The position numbers were made by a program, and so were the translations under genes. Below, in pieces: positions 1-9,280 of a DNA stretch of 64,000 nucleotides. Source of the DNA: Flammeovirga pacifica (GTDB lineage: Bacteria > Bacteroidota > Bacteroidia > Cytophagales > Flammeovirgaceae); contig NZ_JRYR02000001.1 of the NCBI RefSeq assembly GCF_000807855.2, forward strand, positions 3,165,438 through 3,229,437, read 5' to 3'. Numbering within the stretch: the first letter of the stretch is position 1; each line of letters opens with the position of its first letter. The notes beneath the pieces were generated by a model. The model was not told the DNA's origin. It ran no database searches and saw only the letters and a program-made list of their open reading frames with translations.

Positions 1-2
1 TA

Positions 3-668
3 ATGGATGTACCATTTGGAAATGCCAGAGTATTTAGTGCTTCCTATTACAATGACTGTGGAAGCGATGACGTAATGATCATGGATAGAATTAATGATCT
101 AAATTCTGAAGTTACCATTGGTGAAGTGTTAAGTGCTGCAAGAGCATCACGTAATCCAATTGTTGCATATGAAGCAGATCCACAAACAAAAGATGTCAAT
201 TCTACTACTACTTTAGAGACTTTCCAAATGGATTCTCAAAATGGTAGAATGACCGTTGCTGCTATGTTTGAAGACCAAGAAATGCCTCGCTTCTATCAAG
301 CTATTCTCAATGTACATGGTTATGATGCAGACGGTAACAAAACAGATAAAACTGCTCCAATGTTCTTCTCTGGTTCTGCAGGTTGGATTGATGTATCTAG
401 TTGTTTACTAACAACCGGAGCATACATTGATATTGCATTAACCATTAGAGAAATTGATGAAGATGGAGTTGTAGTTGAAGGAGGTATCAATAAAAGATGG
501 GACTTTAAAGCAGTGGATAACGCTAAACAATTTGTTACACCAGGAAAAGCAAAAGGCTTTGGTCTAATCATTGACAAATCGTTAACTCCAAGAGTAAAAA
601 CATTCGAAGGTTTGAACTTTGCTTTCGAAGATTTAATTGAAGATGATGAAGAAATCATTATTGAGTAA
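3..668 (+). CDS. Hypothetical protein, 5' end possibly outside the window
   Basis: An open frame of 221 codons runs from an ATG at base 3 to a TAA. Only two bases precede the ATG and they do not form a stop, so the true start may lie upstream and this may be a C-terminal part. I do not recognise the family. There is no signal peptide or membrane segment in the visible part. The protein is acidic, with a tail rich in Asp and Glu (ending EDDEEIIIE), and looks soluble with beta-rich segments. A hairpin terminator follows about 145 bases downstream. Function unknown. Confidence 0.7.
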   Translation: MDVPFGNARVFSASYYNDCGSDDVMIMDRINDLNSEVTIGEVLSAARASRNPIVAYEADPQTKDVNSTTTLETFQMDSQNGRMTVAAMFEDQEMPRFYQAILNVHGYDADGNKTDKTAPMFFSGSAGWIDVSSCLLTTGAYIDIALTIREIDEDGVVVEGGINKRWDFKAVDNAKQFVTPGKAKGFGLIIDKSLTPRVKTFEGLNFAFEDLIEDDEEIIIE

Positions 669-812
669 AATGTTTTTCTTCACATCATAAAATATTTCCA
701 ATTGTCAATTTCGTGTGATCGGTGCATATCAAATGAACTTGAGGGAGACTTCCAATTCAACAAACTAATTGAACACGACACCTCAACTCATGGCGATTGA
801 TACTGATTTATC

Positions 813-846
813 AAGGCTGCTTACTTCGGGAGCAGTCTTGTTTTTC
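813..846 (+). terminator. Rho-independent terminator after the first gene
   Basis: AAGGCTGCT and AGCAGTCTT form a 9-bp stem with one G-T pair around a TACTTCGGG loop, followed by a T-rich tract (GTTTTTCCC). It lies on the plus strand downstream of the gene that ends at 668. Confidence 0.6.
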
Positions 847-860
847 CCTTAATAACCAAA

Positions 861-892
861 TAAAAAAAGGTGATGAATTAATATTCATCACC
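861..892 (-). terminator. Terminator of the outer-membrane protein gene
   Basis: GGTGATGAAT / ATTCATCACC is a perfect 10-bp stem with a 4-base loop. Read on the minus strand it is followed by seven T residues, and it sits about 25 bases beyond the stop of the minus-strand gene that ends at 917. Confidence 0.75.
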
Positions 893-916
893 TTCATTTT
901 TATGTATATCTATTTT

Positions 917-1675
917 TTAGCTCTGAGGAAAAGTATGTTTCTTTTCATACTCTGAAAAATAAAACTTAGTATTTTTAAAGAGATTGAAGTTTAATGAAAC
1001 ATAAAATACATTCCCAGAAATTTGATTGTAGTTCAAAGTTGTTCCTTTCATTTTAGCATGGTTATCGCCCCACGAAGAGTTGAAGTAATCGTTTAAGTAA
1101 TACTTAAATTTGATATTAGTACCATACGGAAACTGAACACCAAGCATTAAAGAATGTTGTAGATTTACACGATCTGTAAACCAAACTGAAAACCTATCGT
1201 CTTTACGTTCAGAAACAAATGTTTTCTCTTTGTATTGAATTGGAATTTCAAATTCATACCCACCATATATAAACAACCCATGAAGGTTACCTACTTTGAA
1301 ACCTATAGGAATACCAAGGTTATAAGATCTTACTTTTTTTCTTACTGGTCCTTGAATATTTGCATCTATATATTCTGAAGGGACATCGAAAATCATCCCT
1401 ACATTACGAATACCAAATCCTGAGTATAAACCAAAACGAGGATTCAAATCAACATTAACGATGGATTGCCAGTTAAAAACAGGAGCAAAACGAAGTACTC
1501 CTCCATTAATTTCCTGCCCACTCATTTTTAGGCCAGTATTTCCAGAAAAAATTATTTCCAAACCTCCAGTGACATAAACATCTGCTTTTTGAATTTTAGC
1601 TTCTTGAGCATAGTTTGTTAATGCAAAAAAGCAGCTTATCAAAAGTAGAGGTACTATTTTTTTAATCTTAATCAT
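917..1675 (-). CDS. Probable outer-membrane beta-barrel protein
   Basis: A secreted protein of about 252 residues. The frame opens 12 codons further upstream (1711), but the ATG at 1675 gives a clean signal peptide (MIKIKKIVPLLLISCFFALT, cleavage near NYAQ), so I prefer that start. The rest alternates short polar and hydrophobic/aromatic stretches (for example GLYSGFGIRNVG, GLFIYGGYEFEIP, HSLMLGVQFPYG, FYVSLNFNLF), the pattern of a small transmembrane beta-barrel like the PorT/OmpW-type proteins common in Bacteroidota. No enzymatic motif is visible. It is transcribed alone and ends in a strong terminator. The specific role is unknown. Confidence 0.75.
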   Translation of the reverse strand: MIKIKKIVPLLLISCFFALTNYAQEAKIQKADVYVTGGLEIIFSGNTGLKMSGQEINGGVLRFAPVFNWQSIVNVDLNPRFGLYSGFGIRNVGMIFDVPSEYIDANIQGPVRKKVRSYNLGIPIGFKVGNLHGLFIYGGYEFEIPIQYKEKTFVSERKDDRFSVWFTDRVNLQHSLMLGVQFPYGTNIKFKYYLNDYFNSSWGDNHAKMKGTTLNYNQISGNVFYVSLNFNLFKNTKFYFSEYEKKHTFPQS

Positions 1676-1923
1676 CTCTCTAATTGGTAAATTACAATTA
1701 CAAAAATGCAAAAATTTATCAATTATTTATTAACAAGGCAAAGTAATATTGTCTACACCTTCTCAACATCAAATACTATTTTGAAACTTAAAATGAAGTC
1801 CCTAAAGCAATTGATACATTAATTGATTGATAATAAGCACAATAAATAGTAAATTAATCCACTTATTCTCTTATCATCAACTGATAAGACTTAATTAAAT
1901 ACCCAAACTAAATATTAATCACA

Positions 1924-4062
1924 TTGGCAAAGAAAATATCTCTTTCGCACCAACGCAATATTGGTATCATGGCACATATTGATGCTGGTAAAACAACAAC
2001 AACAGAACGAATTCTATACTACACCGGTAAATCTCATAAAATTGGAGAAGTACATGACGGTGCTGCAACCATGGATTGGATGGAACAAGAGCAGGAACGT
2101 GGTATTACCATTACTTCTGCAGCGACTACTACTACTTGGAATTATCCAACAGAACAAGGAAAAGTAACCCCCGCGTCAGAAGAGTATAAAGTAAATATTA
2201 TTGACACTCCAGGTCACGTAGACTTTACTGTAGAAGTGGCTCGATCTTTAAGAGTTTTAGATGGTGCTGTTGCTTTATTTGATGCTGTTTCTGGTGTTGA
2301 ACCACAATCGGAAACTGTATGGAGGCAAGCAGATGACTACAAAGTACCTCGTATTTGCTTTATTAATAAAATGGATAGAGCAGGTGCAGATTTCTTAAAG
2401 GCCGTCAAAACAATTGAAGAAAAATTAGGTGCTACTCCAGTACCTCTACAATTACCTATTGGGGCAGAAGAAAATTTCAAAGGAGTGGTAGATCTTATTA
2501 CCAACGAAGCCATTGTCTGGAACGAAGAGGATCAAGGATTCACTTATGAAGTCATTGACACTCCTGCTGACATGATAGACGAAGTAGCCGAATGGCGAGA
2601 AAACCTCATCGAAGCCGTGTCAACACACAATGAAGAATTAATGGAAAAATTCTTTGATGATCCTGATTCCATTACTCCAGAGGAAATTAGAACGGCGGTA
2701 AGAAAGGCTGTTATGAATATGGATTTCTCTCCTGTAATGTGCGGATCTGCATTTAAAAATAAAGGCGTTCAGGCATTATTGGATGCGGTTTGTTCCTATC
2801 TACCTTCTCCATTAGATCTTCCTGATACTATCGGAACAAATCCTGAAACAGGTGAAGAAGAGACTCGAAAGCCTGATGCTTCTGATAAATTTGCCGCCTT
2901 AGCATTTAAGATTGCTACAGATCCTTTTGTCGGTCGATTATGCTTTTTACGAGCATATTCAGGAACCCTTCAAGCAGGTTCATATGTATTAAACATGCGT
3001 ACGGGTAAAAAAGAGCGTATTTCTCGTTTGATGCAAATGCACTCCAATAAGCAAAATCCTATTCCCCAAGTAGAAGCTGGAGATATTTGTGCTGGTGTTG
3101 GATTCAAGGATATAAAAACAGGGGATACCTTAGTAGAATTAGGTGCTCCAATTGTACTAGAAGAAATGGTTTTCCCTGAACCAGTAATTGGAATTGCTAT
3201 AGAACCTAAAACAAAAGGAGATGTTGATAAATTAGGAATTGCAATTGCTAAACTAGTAGAAGAAGATCCTACCCTAACCGTTGAAACTAATCATGAAACC
3301 GGACAAACTATCTTGAAAGGAATGGGTGAACTCCACCTAGAAATTATTGTAGATAGGTTGAAACGTGAATTTAATGTAGAAATTAATGAAGGTGCACCTC
3401 AAGTAGCCTATCGTGAAGCTATTAAATCATCTACAGAACATAGAGAAACTTATAAAAAGCAAACAGGTGGTAAAGGTAAGTTTGCTGATATACAGTTTGA
3501 ATTAGGCCCTGCGGAAGCTGATGAAGACGGAACAATAAAGCCCGGTTTACAATTTGTTGATGAAATAAAAGGCGGCGTTATTCCAAGAGAATTTATCCCA
3601 GCAATACAAAAAGGATTTGTAGCGGCAATGGATAATGGTGCTTTAGCAGGTTATCCTATTGATGCAATGCGTGTTCGTTTATTCTATGGTTCCTATCATG
3701 ATGTGGATTCGGATGCACTCTCTTTTGAATTAGCAGCAAAATTAGGATTCAAGGAAGCAGCTAAATCGTGTACACCTATTATTTTAGAACCGATTATGGA
3801 TGTTTCTGTGATTACTCCAGATGAATACACAGGAGCTGTCATTGGAGATATTAATAAAAGAAGAGGGCTACCAAAAGGTCAAGAAGTTTCAAATGGAGCT
3901 GTAGTTATCAAAGCAGATGTTCCATTATCTGAACTCTTTGGTTATGTTACCGATCTTCGTACAATTACTTCCGGTCGAGCTTCAGCCACGCTGACATTTT
4001 CAGAATACAAAGAAGTTCCAAGAAATATTGCTCTAGAAGTCATTGCAGAATCAAAAAAATAA
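1924..4062 (+). CDS. fusA: Elongation factor G, paralogous second copy
   Basis: Full-length EF-G of 712 residues, the GTPase that drives ribosomal translocation and, with RRF, recycling. It starts at TTG (ACATTGGCAAAG), because the EF-G N-terminus MAKKI aligns exactly there. Visible G motifs are AHIDAGKTT (17-25), DTPGH (94-98) and NKMD (148-151), so it should be an active GTPase. It has no indels against the str-cluster EF-G at 5430-7568 and differs at about 47 positions by hand count, one being Asp120 here against Cys120 there. Codon use differs: Arg is often AGA, AGG or CGA here but CGT in the other copy, suggesting lower expression. It stands alone, with its own terminator 35 bases downstream. 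It could be a stress- or antibiotic-related EF-G or simply a redundant copy. Confidence 0.95.
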   Translation: MAKKISLSHQRNIGIMAHIDAGKTTTTERILYYTGKSHKIGEVHDGAATMDWMEQEQERGITITSAATTTTWNYPTEQGKVTPASEEYKVNIIDTPGHVDFTVEVARSLRVLDGAVALFDAVSGVEPQSETVWRQADDYKVPRICFINKMDRAGADFLKAVKTIEEKLGATPVPLQLPIGAEENFKGVVDLITNEAIVWNEEDQGFTYEVIDTPADMIDEVAEWRENLIEAVSTHNEELMEKFFDDPDSITPEEIRTAVRKAVMNMDFSPVMCGSAFKNKGVQALLDAVCSYLPSPLDLPDTIGTNPETGEEETRKPDASDKFAALAFKIATDPFVGRLCFLRAYSGTLQAGSYVLNMRTGKKERISRLMQMHSNKQNPIPQVEAGDICAGVGFKDIKTGDTLVELGAPIVLEEMVFPEPVIGIAIEPKTKGDVDKLGIAIAKLVEEDPTLTVETNHETGQTILKGMGELHLEIIVDRLKREFNVEINEGAPQVAYREAIKSSTEHRETYKKQTGGKGKFADIQFELGPAEADEDGTIKPGLQFVDEIKGGVIPREFIPAIQKGFVAAMDNGALAGYPIDAMRVRLFYGSYHDVDSDALSFELAAKLGFKEAAKSCTPIILEPIMDVSVITPDEYTGAVIGDINKRRGLPKGQEVSNGAVVIKADVPLSELFGYVTDLRTITSGRASATLTFSEYKEVPRNIALEVIAESKK

Positions 4063-4096
4063 TGACACCCATCTCTTTATTTTAGAATATTATTTG

Positions 4097-4126
4097 AAGC
4101 TCATGATTTACATCATGGGCTTTTTT
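4097..4126 (+). terminator. Terminator of the fusA paralogue
   Basis: AAGCTCATGAT / ATCATGGGCTT form a stem with one G-T pair and a TTAC loop, followed directly by six T residues. Confidence 0.8.
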
Positions 4127-4382
4127 AATGTTCCATTTCCTCTTTAAAAGGTTTCTCACTTACTTTTTCAATCTTATTACGATCAAAAAGACCGTCCTCC
4201 TGGTTTTAATTTGTCTTTCATTATTCCAAAACCCATTAAAAAAAATGAAACAATCACAGTTTCACTAAAATACTTCAATAAAAACCAGATAATTACCTTT
4301 TATTAACAACCAAATTAATAGATGATAACAAACTCATAACAAATAGTTTACATAAAAGAATGGAAAAAACAGAATAAATTAA

Positions 4383-4390
4383 TACCTTTG
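4383..4390 (+). promoter_or_regulatory. Candidate Bacteroidota -7 promoter element for the str cluster
   Basis: TACCTTTG matches the TAnnTTTG -7 consensus of the Bacteroidota primary sigma factor. It lies 75 bases before the rpsL start and downstream of the previous terminator. No good TTG -33 element is visible at the expected spacing. Confidence 0.5.
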
Positions 4391-4464
4391 CCCACTGTAA
4401 AATTTTTGCATTCGAGAATTAATAGTATCGAACGTTAGACGCATTTAAATTAAAATTTAAGTAA

Positions 4465-4845
4465 ATGCCTACTATTCAACAACTTGTTAGAAAGGGAAGA
4501 AAAAAGATTGTAGTAAAATCTAAATCTCCCGCATTAGATTCATGCCCTCAACGTAGAGGAGTATGTACAAGAGTTTACACTACTACGCCTAAGAAGCCTA
4601 ACTCGGCGATGCGTAAAGTAGCTAGGGTTCGTTTGACTAACGGTAAGGAAGTCAACGCTTATATCCCAGGTGAAGGACACAACTTGCAAGAGCACTCAAT
4701 CGTTTTGATTCGTGGTGGTCGTATTAAAGATCTTCCTGGTGTGAGATATCACATCGTTCGTGGAGCTCTTGATACAGCTGGTGTTGAAGGACGTGGTCAA
4801 CGTCGTTCTAAGTATGGTACTAAGAAGCCTAAGGCTGCTAAGTAA
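4465..4845 (+). CDS. rpsL: 30S ribosomal protein S12
   Basis: A 126-residue S12, part of the decoding centre of the small subunit. The family signatures [18 protein letters not shown] and [13 protein letters not shown] are both present. The two lysines whose replacement classically gives streptomycin resistance (the second Lys of PKKPNS and the Lys of RIKDLPG) are both wild type, so this allele should be streptomycin sensitive. First gene of rpsL-rpsG-fusA-rpsJ, preceded by a TAnnTTTG element and followed by a 95-bp spacer with a hairpin. Codon use is strongly biased (CGT, GGT), as expected for a highly expressed gene. Confidence 0.99.
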   Translation: MPTIQQLVRKGRKKIVVKSKSPALDSCPQRRGVCTRVYTTTPKKPNSAMRKVARVRLTNGKEVNAYIPGEGHNLQEHSIVLIRGGRIKDLPGVRYHIVRGALDTAGVEGRGQRRSKYGTKKPKAAK

Positions 4846-4875
4846 TCCTTACTTACAAAATTAATTAAAGTCCAA

Positions 4876-4910
4876 GTCCTGAAGTAAAGGTCGTTTACGA
4901 CAGTAAGGAC
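4876..4910 (+). promoter_or_regulatory. Hairpin in the rpsL-rpsG spacer, possible S7 autoregulatory site
   Basis: GTCCT (4876-4880) pairs with AGGAC (4906-4910), and GTAAA (4884-4888) pairs with TTTAC (4894-4898), separated by an asymmetric internal loop. In E. coli, S7 represses its own translation by binding the S12-S7 intercistronic RNA. Position and shape suggest the same here; this is inference. Confidence 0.35.
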
Positions 4911-4940
4911 ATCTCTAAAATTGTTTATTCTATTTAAGAA

Positions 4941-5423
4941 ATGAGAAAGGCAAAACCTAAAAAGCGCTACGTATTACCTGATCCTAAATTCGGTGATACT
5001 ATGGTAACAAAGTTCGTTAACAACTTAATGGTTGACGGCAAAAAAAGTATTGCATACAGCATTTTCTATGACGCATTAGAACTTGTTGGAACAAAGCTTT
5101 CAAAAGAAGGCGAAACTGTTGATGCATTGGAAGTATTCAAAAAAGCACTTTCAAACGTAATGCCAGCAGTTGAAGTTAAAGCACGCCGTGTAGGTGGTGC
5201 TACTTTCCAAGTGCCAGTGGAAGTACGTCCAGATCGTAAACAATCTCTAGGTATGAAGTGGATGATCACTATGTCTAGAAAACGTAACGAGCGTACAATG
5301 ATGGAACGTCTTGCTGCTGAAATCATTGCCGCTTCTCGTGGAGAAGGTGCTGCAGTGAAGAAGAAAGACGATACTCACCGTATGGCAGAAGCAAATAAAG
5401 CATTTTCACACTTTAGATTCTAA
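4941..5423 (+). CDS. rpsG: 30S ribosomal protein S7
   Basis: A 160-residue S7, the primary assembly protein of the 30S head that binds the 3' domain of 16S rRNA and contacts E-site tRNA. The N-terminus [19 protein letters not shown] and the core [20 protein letters not shown] are diagnostic. The C-terminal [17 protein letters not shown] tail is the usual bacterial form. It sits between rpsL and fusA, with only 6 bases between its stop and the GTG start of fusA, so the two are almost certainly cotranscribed and probably translationally coupled. Confidence 0.99.
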   Translation: MRKAKPKKRYVLPDPKFGDTMVTKFVNNLMVDGKKSIAYSIFYDALELVGTKLSKEGETVDALEVFKKALSNVMPAVEVKARRVGGATFQVPVEVRPDRKQSLGMKWMITMSRKRNERTMMERLAAEIIAASRGEGAAVKKKDDTHRMAEANKAFSHFRF

Positions 5424-5429
5424 TAATCC

Positions 5430-7568
5430 GTGGCTAAGAAGATCCATCTTTCGCACCAAAGGAACATCGGTATCATGGCTCACATTGATGCTGGTAAAAC
5501 TACGACTACAGAGCGTATCCTTTATTACACAGGTAAATCTCACAAAATTGGTGAGGTACACGACGGAGCTGCAACTATGGACTGGATGGAGCAAGAGCAA
5601 GAACGTGGTATTACTATTACGTCTGCTGCTACAACCACTACATGGAATTACCCAACTGAACAGGGTAAGGCTACTCCTGCATCTGAAGAGTACAAAGTAA
5701 ACATTATTGACACTCCTGGTCACGTTGACTTCACTGTAGAAGTTGCGCGTTCATTACGTGTACTTGATGGCGCTGTTGCACTTTTCTGTGCCGTATCTGG
5801 TGTAGAACCTCAATCAGAAACTGTATGGCGTCAAGCTGACGATTACAAGGTACCTCGTATCTGTTTCGTTAACAAAATGGACCGTGCAGGTGCTGACTTC
5901 TTGAAAGCTGTTAAGACTATTGAAGAGAAATTGGGTGCAACTCCAGTTCCTTTACAATTGCCTATCGGTGCTGAAGAAGGTTTCAGAGGTGTAGTTGATT
6001 TAATTACAAACGAAGCTATCGTTTGGAATGAGGAAGACCAAGGCTTTACTTACGAAGTAATCGACATCCCTGCCGATATGGTAGACGAGGTTGCTGAGTG
6101 GAGAGAAAACCTTATCGAAGCTGTTTCAACTCACAATGAGGAATTGATGGAGAAATTCTTCGAAGATCCTGATTCAATTACTGCTGAAGAAGTACGTGTT
6201 GCAGTTCGTAAGGCTGTTATGAACATGGAATTCTCTCCAGTAATGTGTGGTTCAGCATTTAAAAACAAAGGTGTTCAAGCATTACTTGACGCTGTATGTT
6301 CTTACTTGCCATCACCATTGGATTTACCTGATACAATTGGTACTAACCCTGAAACAGGTGAAGAAGAAACTCGTAAAGCGGATCCTTCAGATAAATTCTC
6401 AGCGTTAGCATTTAAGATCGCAACTGACCCATTCGTAGGTCGTTTATGTTTCTTAAGAGCTTACTCTGGTACTTTAGAAGCTGGTTCGTATGTATTGAAC
6501 ATGCGTACTGGTAAAAAAGAGCGTATCTCTCGTTTGATGCAAATGCACTCTAACAAGCAAAACCCAATCCCTCAAGTGGAAGCAGGTGATATTTGTGCTG
6601 GTGTAGGTTTCAAAGACATCAAAACTGGTGATACTCTTGTTGAGCTTGGTGCTCCAATCGTATTAGAAGAAATGGTATTCCCTGAGCCGGTAATCGGTAT
6701 CTCAATTGAGCCTAAAACAAAAGGTGATGTTGATAAATTGGGTATGTCTATCGCAAAGCTTGTTGAAGAAGATCCTACATTAACGGTAGAAACTAACCAC
6801 GAAACTGGTCAGACTATCCTTAAAGGTATGGGTGAGCTTCACCTTGAAATCATCATCGACCGTTTGAAGCGTGAATTTGGCGTGGAAATCAACGAAGGTG
6901 CTCCTCAAGTTGCTTACCGTGAGGCAATCAAAACTTCTACTGAACACCGTGAAGTTTATAAGAAACAAACTGGTGGTAAAGGTAAATTTGGTGATGTACA
7001 GTTCGAATTAGGACCTGCTGAGCCAGACGAAGATGGTGTTGTTAAACCAGGTTTACAATTCATCAACGATATCAAAGGTGGTGTAATTCCAAAAGAATTC
7101 ATCCCTGCGGTACAAAAAGGATTCGAGGCTTCAATGGGTAATGGTGCTTTAGCTGGCTATCCAATTGATGCGATGCGTGTTCGTTTATTCTACGGTTCTT
7201 ACCATGATGTCGATTCAGATGCTTTAGCATTCGAATTAGCTGCAAAACTTGGTTTCAAAGCTGCCGCGAAACAATGTACACCTATCATCCTTGAGCCAAT
7301 CATGGACGTTTCTGTAATTACTCCTGATGAGTATACAGGTTCTGTAATTGGTGATATCAACAAGCGTCGTGGTCTTCCGAAAGGACAAGAGATCTCTAAC
7401 GGTGCAGTTGTAATCAAAGCTGATGTACCTTTATCAGAATTATTCGGTTATGTAACTGATTTACGTACGATCACTTCAGGTCGTGCATCTGCTACACTTA
7501 CTTTCTCTGAGTACAAAGAAGTACCAAGAAACGTTGCAGAAACAATCATTGCAGAAGCGAAAAAATAA
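5430..7568 (+). CDS. fusA: Elongation factor G, str-cluster copy
   Basis: The 712-residue EF-G in the conserved rpsL-rpsG-fusA order, starting at GTG 6 bases after the rpsG stop. The G1 motif AHIDAGKTT (17-25), DTPGH (94-98) and NKMD (148-151) are intact, and domains II to V follow without gaps. Residue 120 is Cys (VALFCAVSG) where the upstream paralogue has Asp. Codons are those of a highly expressed gene (CGT, GGT, ATC, AAC frequent), so this is most likely the main housekeeping EF-G. A perfect hairpin without a T tract lies just downstream, before rpsJ. Confidence 0.98.
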   Translation: MAKKIHLSHQRNIGIMAHIDAGKTTTTERILYYTGKSHKIGEVHDGAATMDWMEQEQERGITITSAATTTTWNYPTEQGKATPASEEYKVNIIDTPGHVDFTVEVARSLRVLDGAVALFCAVSGVEPQSETVWRQADDYKVPRICFVNKMDRAGADFLKAVKTIEEKLGATPVPLQLPIGAEEGFRGVVDLITNEAIVWNEEDQGFTYEVIDIPADMVDEVAEWRENLIEAVSTHNEELMEKFFEDPDSITAEEVRVAVRKAVMNMEFSPVMCGSAFKNKGVQALLDAVCSYLPSPLDLPDTIGTNPETGEEETRKADPSDKFSALAFKIATDPFVGRLCFLRAYSGTLEAGSYVLNMRTGKKERISRLMQMHSNKQNPIPQVEAGDICAGVGFKDIKTGDTLVELGAPIVLEEMVFPEPVIGISIEPKTKGDVDKLGMSIAKLVEEDPTLTVETNHETGQTILKGMGELHLEIIIDRLKREFGVEINEGAPQVAYREAIKTSTEHREVYKKQTGGKGKFGDVQFELGPAEPDEDGVVKPGLQFINDIKGGVIPKEFIPAVQKGFEASMGNGALAGYPIDAMRVRLFYGSYHDVDSDALAFELAAKLGFKAAAKQCTPIILEPIMDVSVITPDEYTGSVIGDINKRRGLPKGQEISNGAVVIKADVPLSELFGYVTDLRTITSGRASATLTFSEYKEVPRNVAETIIAEAKK

Positions 7569-7579
7569 TTATGTCAATA

Positions 7580-7653
7580 ATCATGAACCACTGAACCTAC
7601 AACGGTAGGTTCAGAGTTTATGATATTATATAACCTGTTAGCGGACGGCTAAC
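7580..7653 (+). promoter_or_regulatory. Two hairpins in the rpsJ leader
   Basis: TGAACCTAC (7592-7600) and GTAGGTTCA (7605-7613) form a perfect 9-bp stem with an AACG loop, inside a weaker ATCAT/ATGAT outer stem. GTTAGC (7637-7642) and GCTAAC (7648-7653) form a second stem 16 bases before the rpsJ ATG. Neither has a T tract, so they are more likely a leader regulatory structure or an mRNA processing/stability element than a terminator. Confidence 0.4.
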
Positions 7654-7669
7654 TTTATCAAAAAAAGAT

Positions 7670-7975
7670 ATGACACAAAAAATCAGAATCAAACTTAAGT
7701 CATACGATCACAATTTAGTAGACAAATCTGCTGCTAAGATCGTTGAAGCTGTTAAGAAAACAGACGCAGTTGTTGCAGGTCCAGTGCCTCTTCCAACTAA
7801 GAAAGAAAAGTTCACAGTTCTTCGTTCACCACACGTTAACAAGAAATCTCGTGAGCAATTCCAACTTTGTACTTACAAGCGTTTGATCGATATCTTCTCG
7901 TCTTCTCCAAAGACAGTAGACGCATTAATGAAACTTGATTTACCATCAGGTGTTGATGTTGAGATCAAAGTCTAA
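7670..7975 (+). CDS. rpsJ: 30S ribosomal protein S10 (NusE)
   Basis: A 101-residue S10, a component of the 30S head that also acts as NusE in transcription antitermination. The diagnostic segments [30 protein letters not shown] and [15 protein letters not shown] are all present. It follows fusA after 101 bp. In most Bacteroidota the S10 operon (rplC, rplD, rplW, rplB) continues immediately, but here a strong terminator follows 20 bp after the stop and the next gene is an unrelated FecR gene on the other strand. The str cluster has therefore been separated from the rest of the ribosomal superoperon. Confidence 0.99.
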   Translation: MTQKIRIKLKSYDHNLVDKSAAKIVEAVKKTDAVVAGPVPLPTKKEKFTVLRSPHVNKKSREQFQLCTYKRLIDIFSSSPKTVDALMKLDLPSGVDVEIKV

Positions 7976-7996
7976 GTTTGAAACTCTAGACATATT

Positions 7997-8034
7997 AAAG
8001 CCTTTTACAACTCCGGTTGTAAAAGGCTTTTTTT
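7997..8034 (+). terminator. Strong terminator after rpsJ
   Basis: AAAGCCTTTTACAAC and GTTGTAAAAGGCTTT form a perfect 15-bp stem with a TCCG tetraloop, followed by a run of T residues. Confidence 0.92.
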
Positions 8035-8044
8035 ATTGATCAGA

Positions 8045-8084
8045 AGTAAAAAAAAGCTATTCCAATCTACTTGAAATAGCTTTT
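8045..8084 (-). terminator. Terminator of the fecR-like gene
   Basis: AAAAGCTATT (8052-8061) and AATAGCTTTT (8075-8084) form a stem. On the minus strand it is followed by T residues and lies about 35 bases beyond the stop of the gene at 8119. Confidence 0.7.
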
Positions 8085-8118
8085 CTCATGATTAAAGTGC
8101 TTAAATAGATTCCACACT

Positions 8119-9078
8119 TTATTTATTTCTTAATATCACTTTCTCTCCTTCTAAGATAAAATCTACTTCTAGTGTTTTACACAAAGAGGTTACAGCAGCT
8201 GTAATTCCTTCATCTTTAAAACTACCAGAGTAAAGCATTTCTCCAATTTGATCAAATTCATGGTTTATAACAACTCCAAACTGTTTTTCAAAATCGTATA
8301 GTACCATTGTTAAAGGAACTTCATTATATACAAAGTGCCCTTTTGTCCAATGTGCATGATCTGTTCCTAAATCAAAAGCATTTCCAATCTTTTTAGAAGT
8401 AGATTTTAGAGAATGACCTTTTTGCACTGTAGTTTTCATTTGATCATCTTGATGATGTGGAGATGAAACTTGTAAAATATCCTCTCCCAAATTCGTTAAA
8501 TGAAAGAGAAAATCATCATCTCTAATATCAAACATAGCCCCTGCATTTGCATGAACAACCGAGCGATCTGTTTTTACTTCATAAGAAACTCCTCCTTTAC
8601 TTTCTGGGAGAATATGAAATTGTGCATGACCGTTCATGTATATATTTCCTTCAAAACCATGCTTCAGATACTCTAAACTTGATCCTTTTTTAATATATGC
8701 TACAGATCCATCAGGAAATGTATATTCTAAGGTACCATCTGATGGTGAAACATTCTGAATTCCGTTAAAGAAAAACCATAACGCATATATCCCTACAAAA
8801 ACAGCAGCAACAGCAGCAACTTTCCTAAACTGCTGAGGGTTAAATAAAATCTCAATAACTCCTCTTTTTTCTTTTTGAGATTCTCCAATGTTCAATTTTC
8901 CTTGTATTTCTTTCCACGACTGCTCTTTTGTTTTCTTAGAAGTCGGAATTTTCATATTAGAAAGTTGATCCATTGCGTTATGTAAAGAAGCTAACTCCTC
9001 TTCATGTTTTTTTTCATTTGGGTGATTCAAGTCGTAAAGTATTTTATCATTATATTCTTTTTCTTCTTCAGGTGACAT
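8119..9078 (-). CDS. FecR-family anti-sigma factor
   Basis: A 319-residue inner-membrane protein. A cytoplasmic N-terminal part of about 85 residues is followed by one transmembrane helix (about 86-106, VAAVAAVFVGIYALWFFF), a periplasmic FecR domain (about 110-210; FPDGSVAYIKKGSSLEYL fits the FecR start) and a C-terminal DUF4974-type domain (about 245-319, beginning FVYNEVPLTMVLYDFEKQFG). Such proteins hold an ECF sigma factor at the membrane and release it when a TonB-dependent receptor signals substrate uptake. No ECF sigma factor or SusC-type receptor is adjacent, so it is an orphan. It is divergent from the small membrane protein gene at 9281. Confidence 0.9.
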   Translation of the reverse strand: MSPEEEKEYNDKILYDLNHPNEKKHEEELASLHNAMDQLSNMKIPTSKKTKEQSWKEIQGKLNIGESQKEKRGVIEILFNPQQFRKVAAVAAVFVGIYALWFFFNGIQNVSPSDGTLEYTFPDGSVAYIKKGSSLEYLKHGFEGNIYMNGHAQFHILPESKGGVSYEVKTDRSVVHANAGAMFDIRDDDFLFHLTNLGEDILQVSSPHHQDDQMKTTVQKGHSLKSTSKKIGNAFDLGTDHAHWTKGHFVYNEVPLTMVLYDFEKQFGVVINHEFDQIGEMLYSGSFKDEGITAAVTSLCKTLEVDFILEGEKVILRNK

Positions 9079-9207
9079 ATTTGTTAATTTTATGGGGCGA
9101 AAGTAAATTTCCTATCAAAAATAGATTAACATTTATTAATATTACATCTAAAAGGGGTTTTACCCTACTTAATTGTCAATAAAAAAAACTGAATCTTTTA
9201 TTTCATA

Positions 9208-9231
9208 CCTAATAAAGCTATATTTATTAGG
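9208..9231. promoter_or_regulatory. Perfect inverted repeat between divergent genes
   Basis: CCTAATAAA (9208-9216) and TTTATTAGG (9223-9231) are perfect inverted arms around GCTATA, 50 bases before the start at 9281 and about 130 bases upstream of the fecR-like start. It could be a repressor/activator operator or a leader hairpin. Confidence 0.35.
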
Positions 9232-9280
9232 AGTAAACACATCTCTATTTTTTGATACGTAAAAAACAACTTCTTATTCT

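Larger units (their letters stand above)
4063..4464. other. 402-bp gap between the EF-G paralogue and rpsL
   Basis: Holds the terminator of the upstream fusA (4097-4126), an AT-rich stretch of about 250 bases with no convincing reading frame, and the rpsL promoter element at 4383-4390. The separate terminator and promoter show that the two EF-G genes are in different transcription units. Confidence 0.6.

Noticed and set aside
1924..4062. The first fusA copy as a tetracycline-resistance (TetM-like) ribosomal protection gene
   Set aside because: It is full-length EF-G, about nine-tenths identical to the str-cluster EF-G with all EF-G motifs. Tet proteins are far more distant.
5406..5723. 105-codon minus-strand frame opposite fusA
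   Set aside because: It is the mirror of a highly constrained, codon-biased EF-G sequence, with no family-like features. Similar mirror frames over secA, rpsG, mutS and the GH86-type gene were dropped for the same reason.
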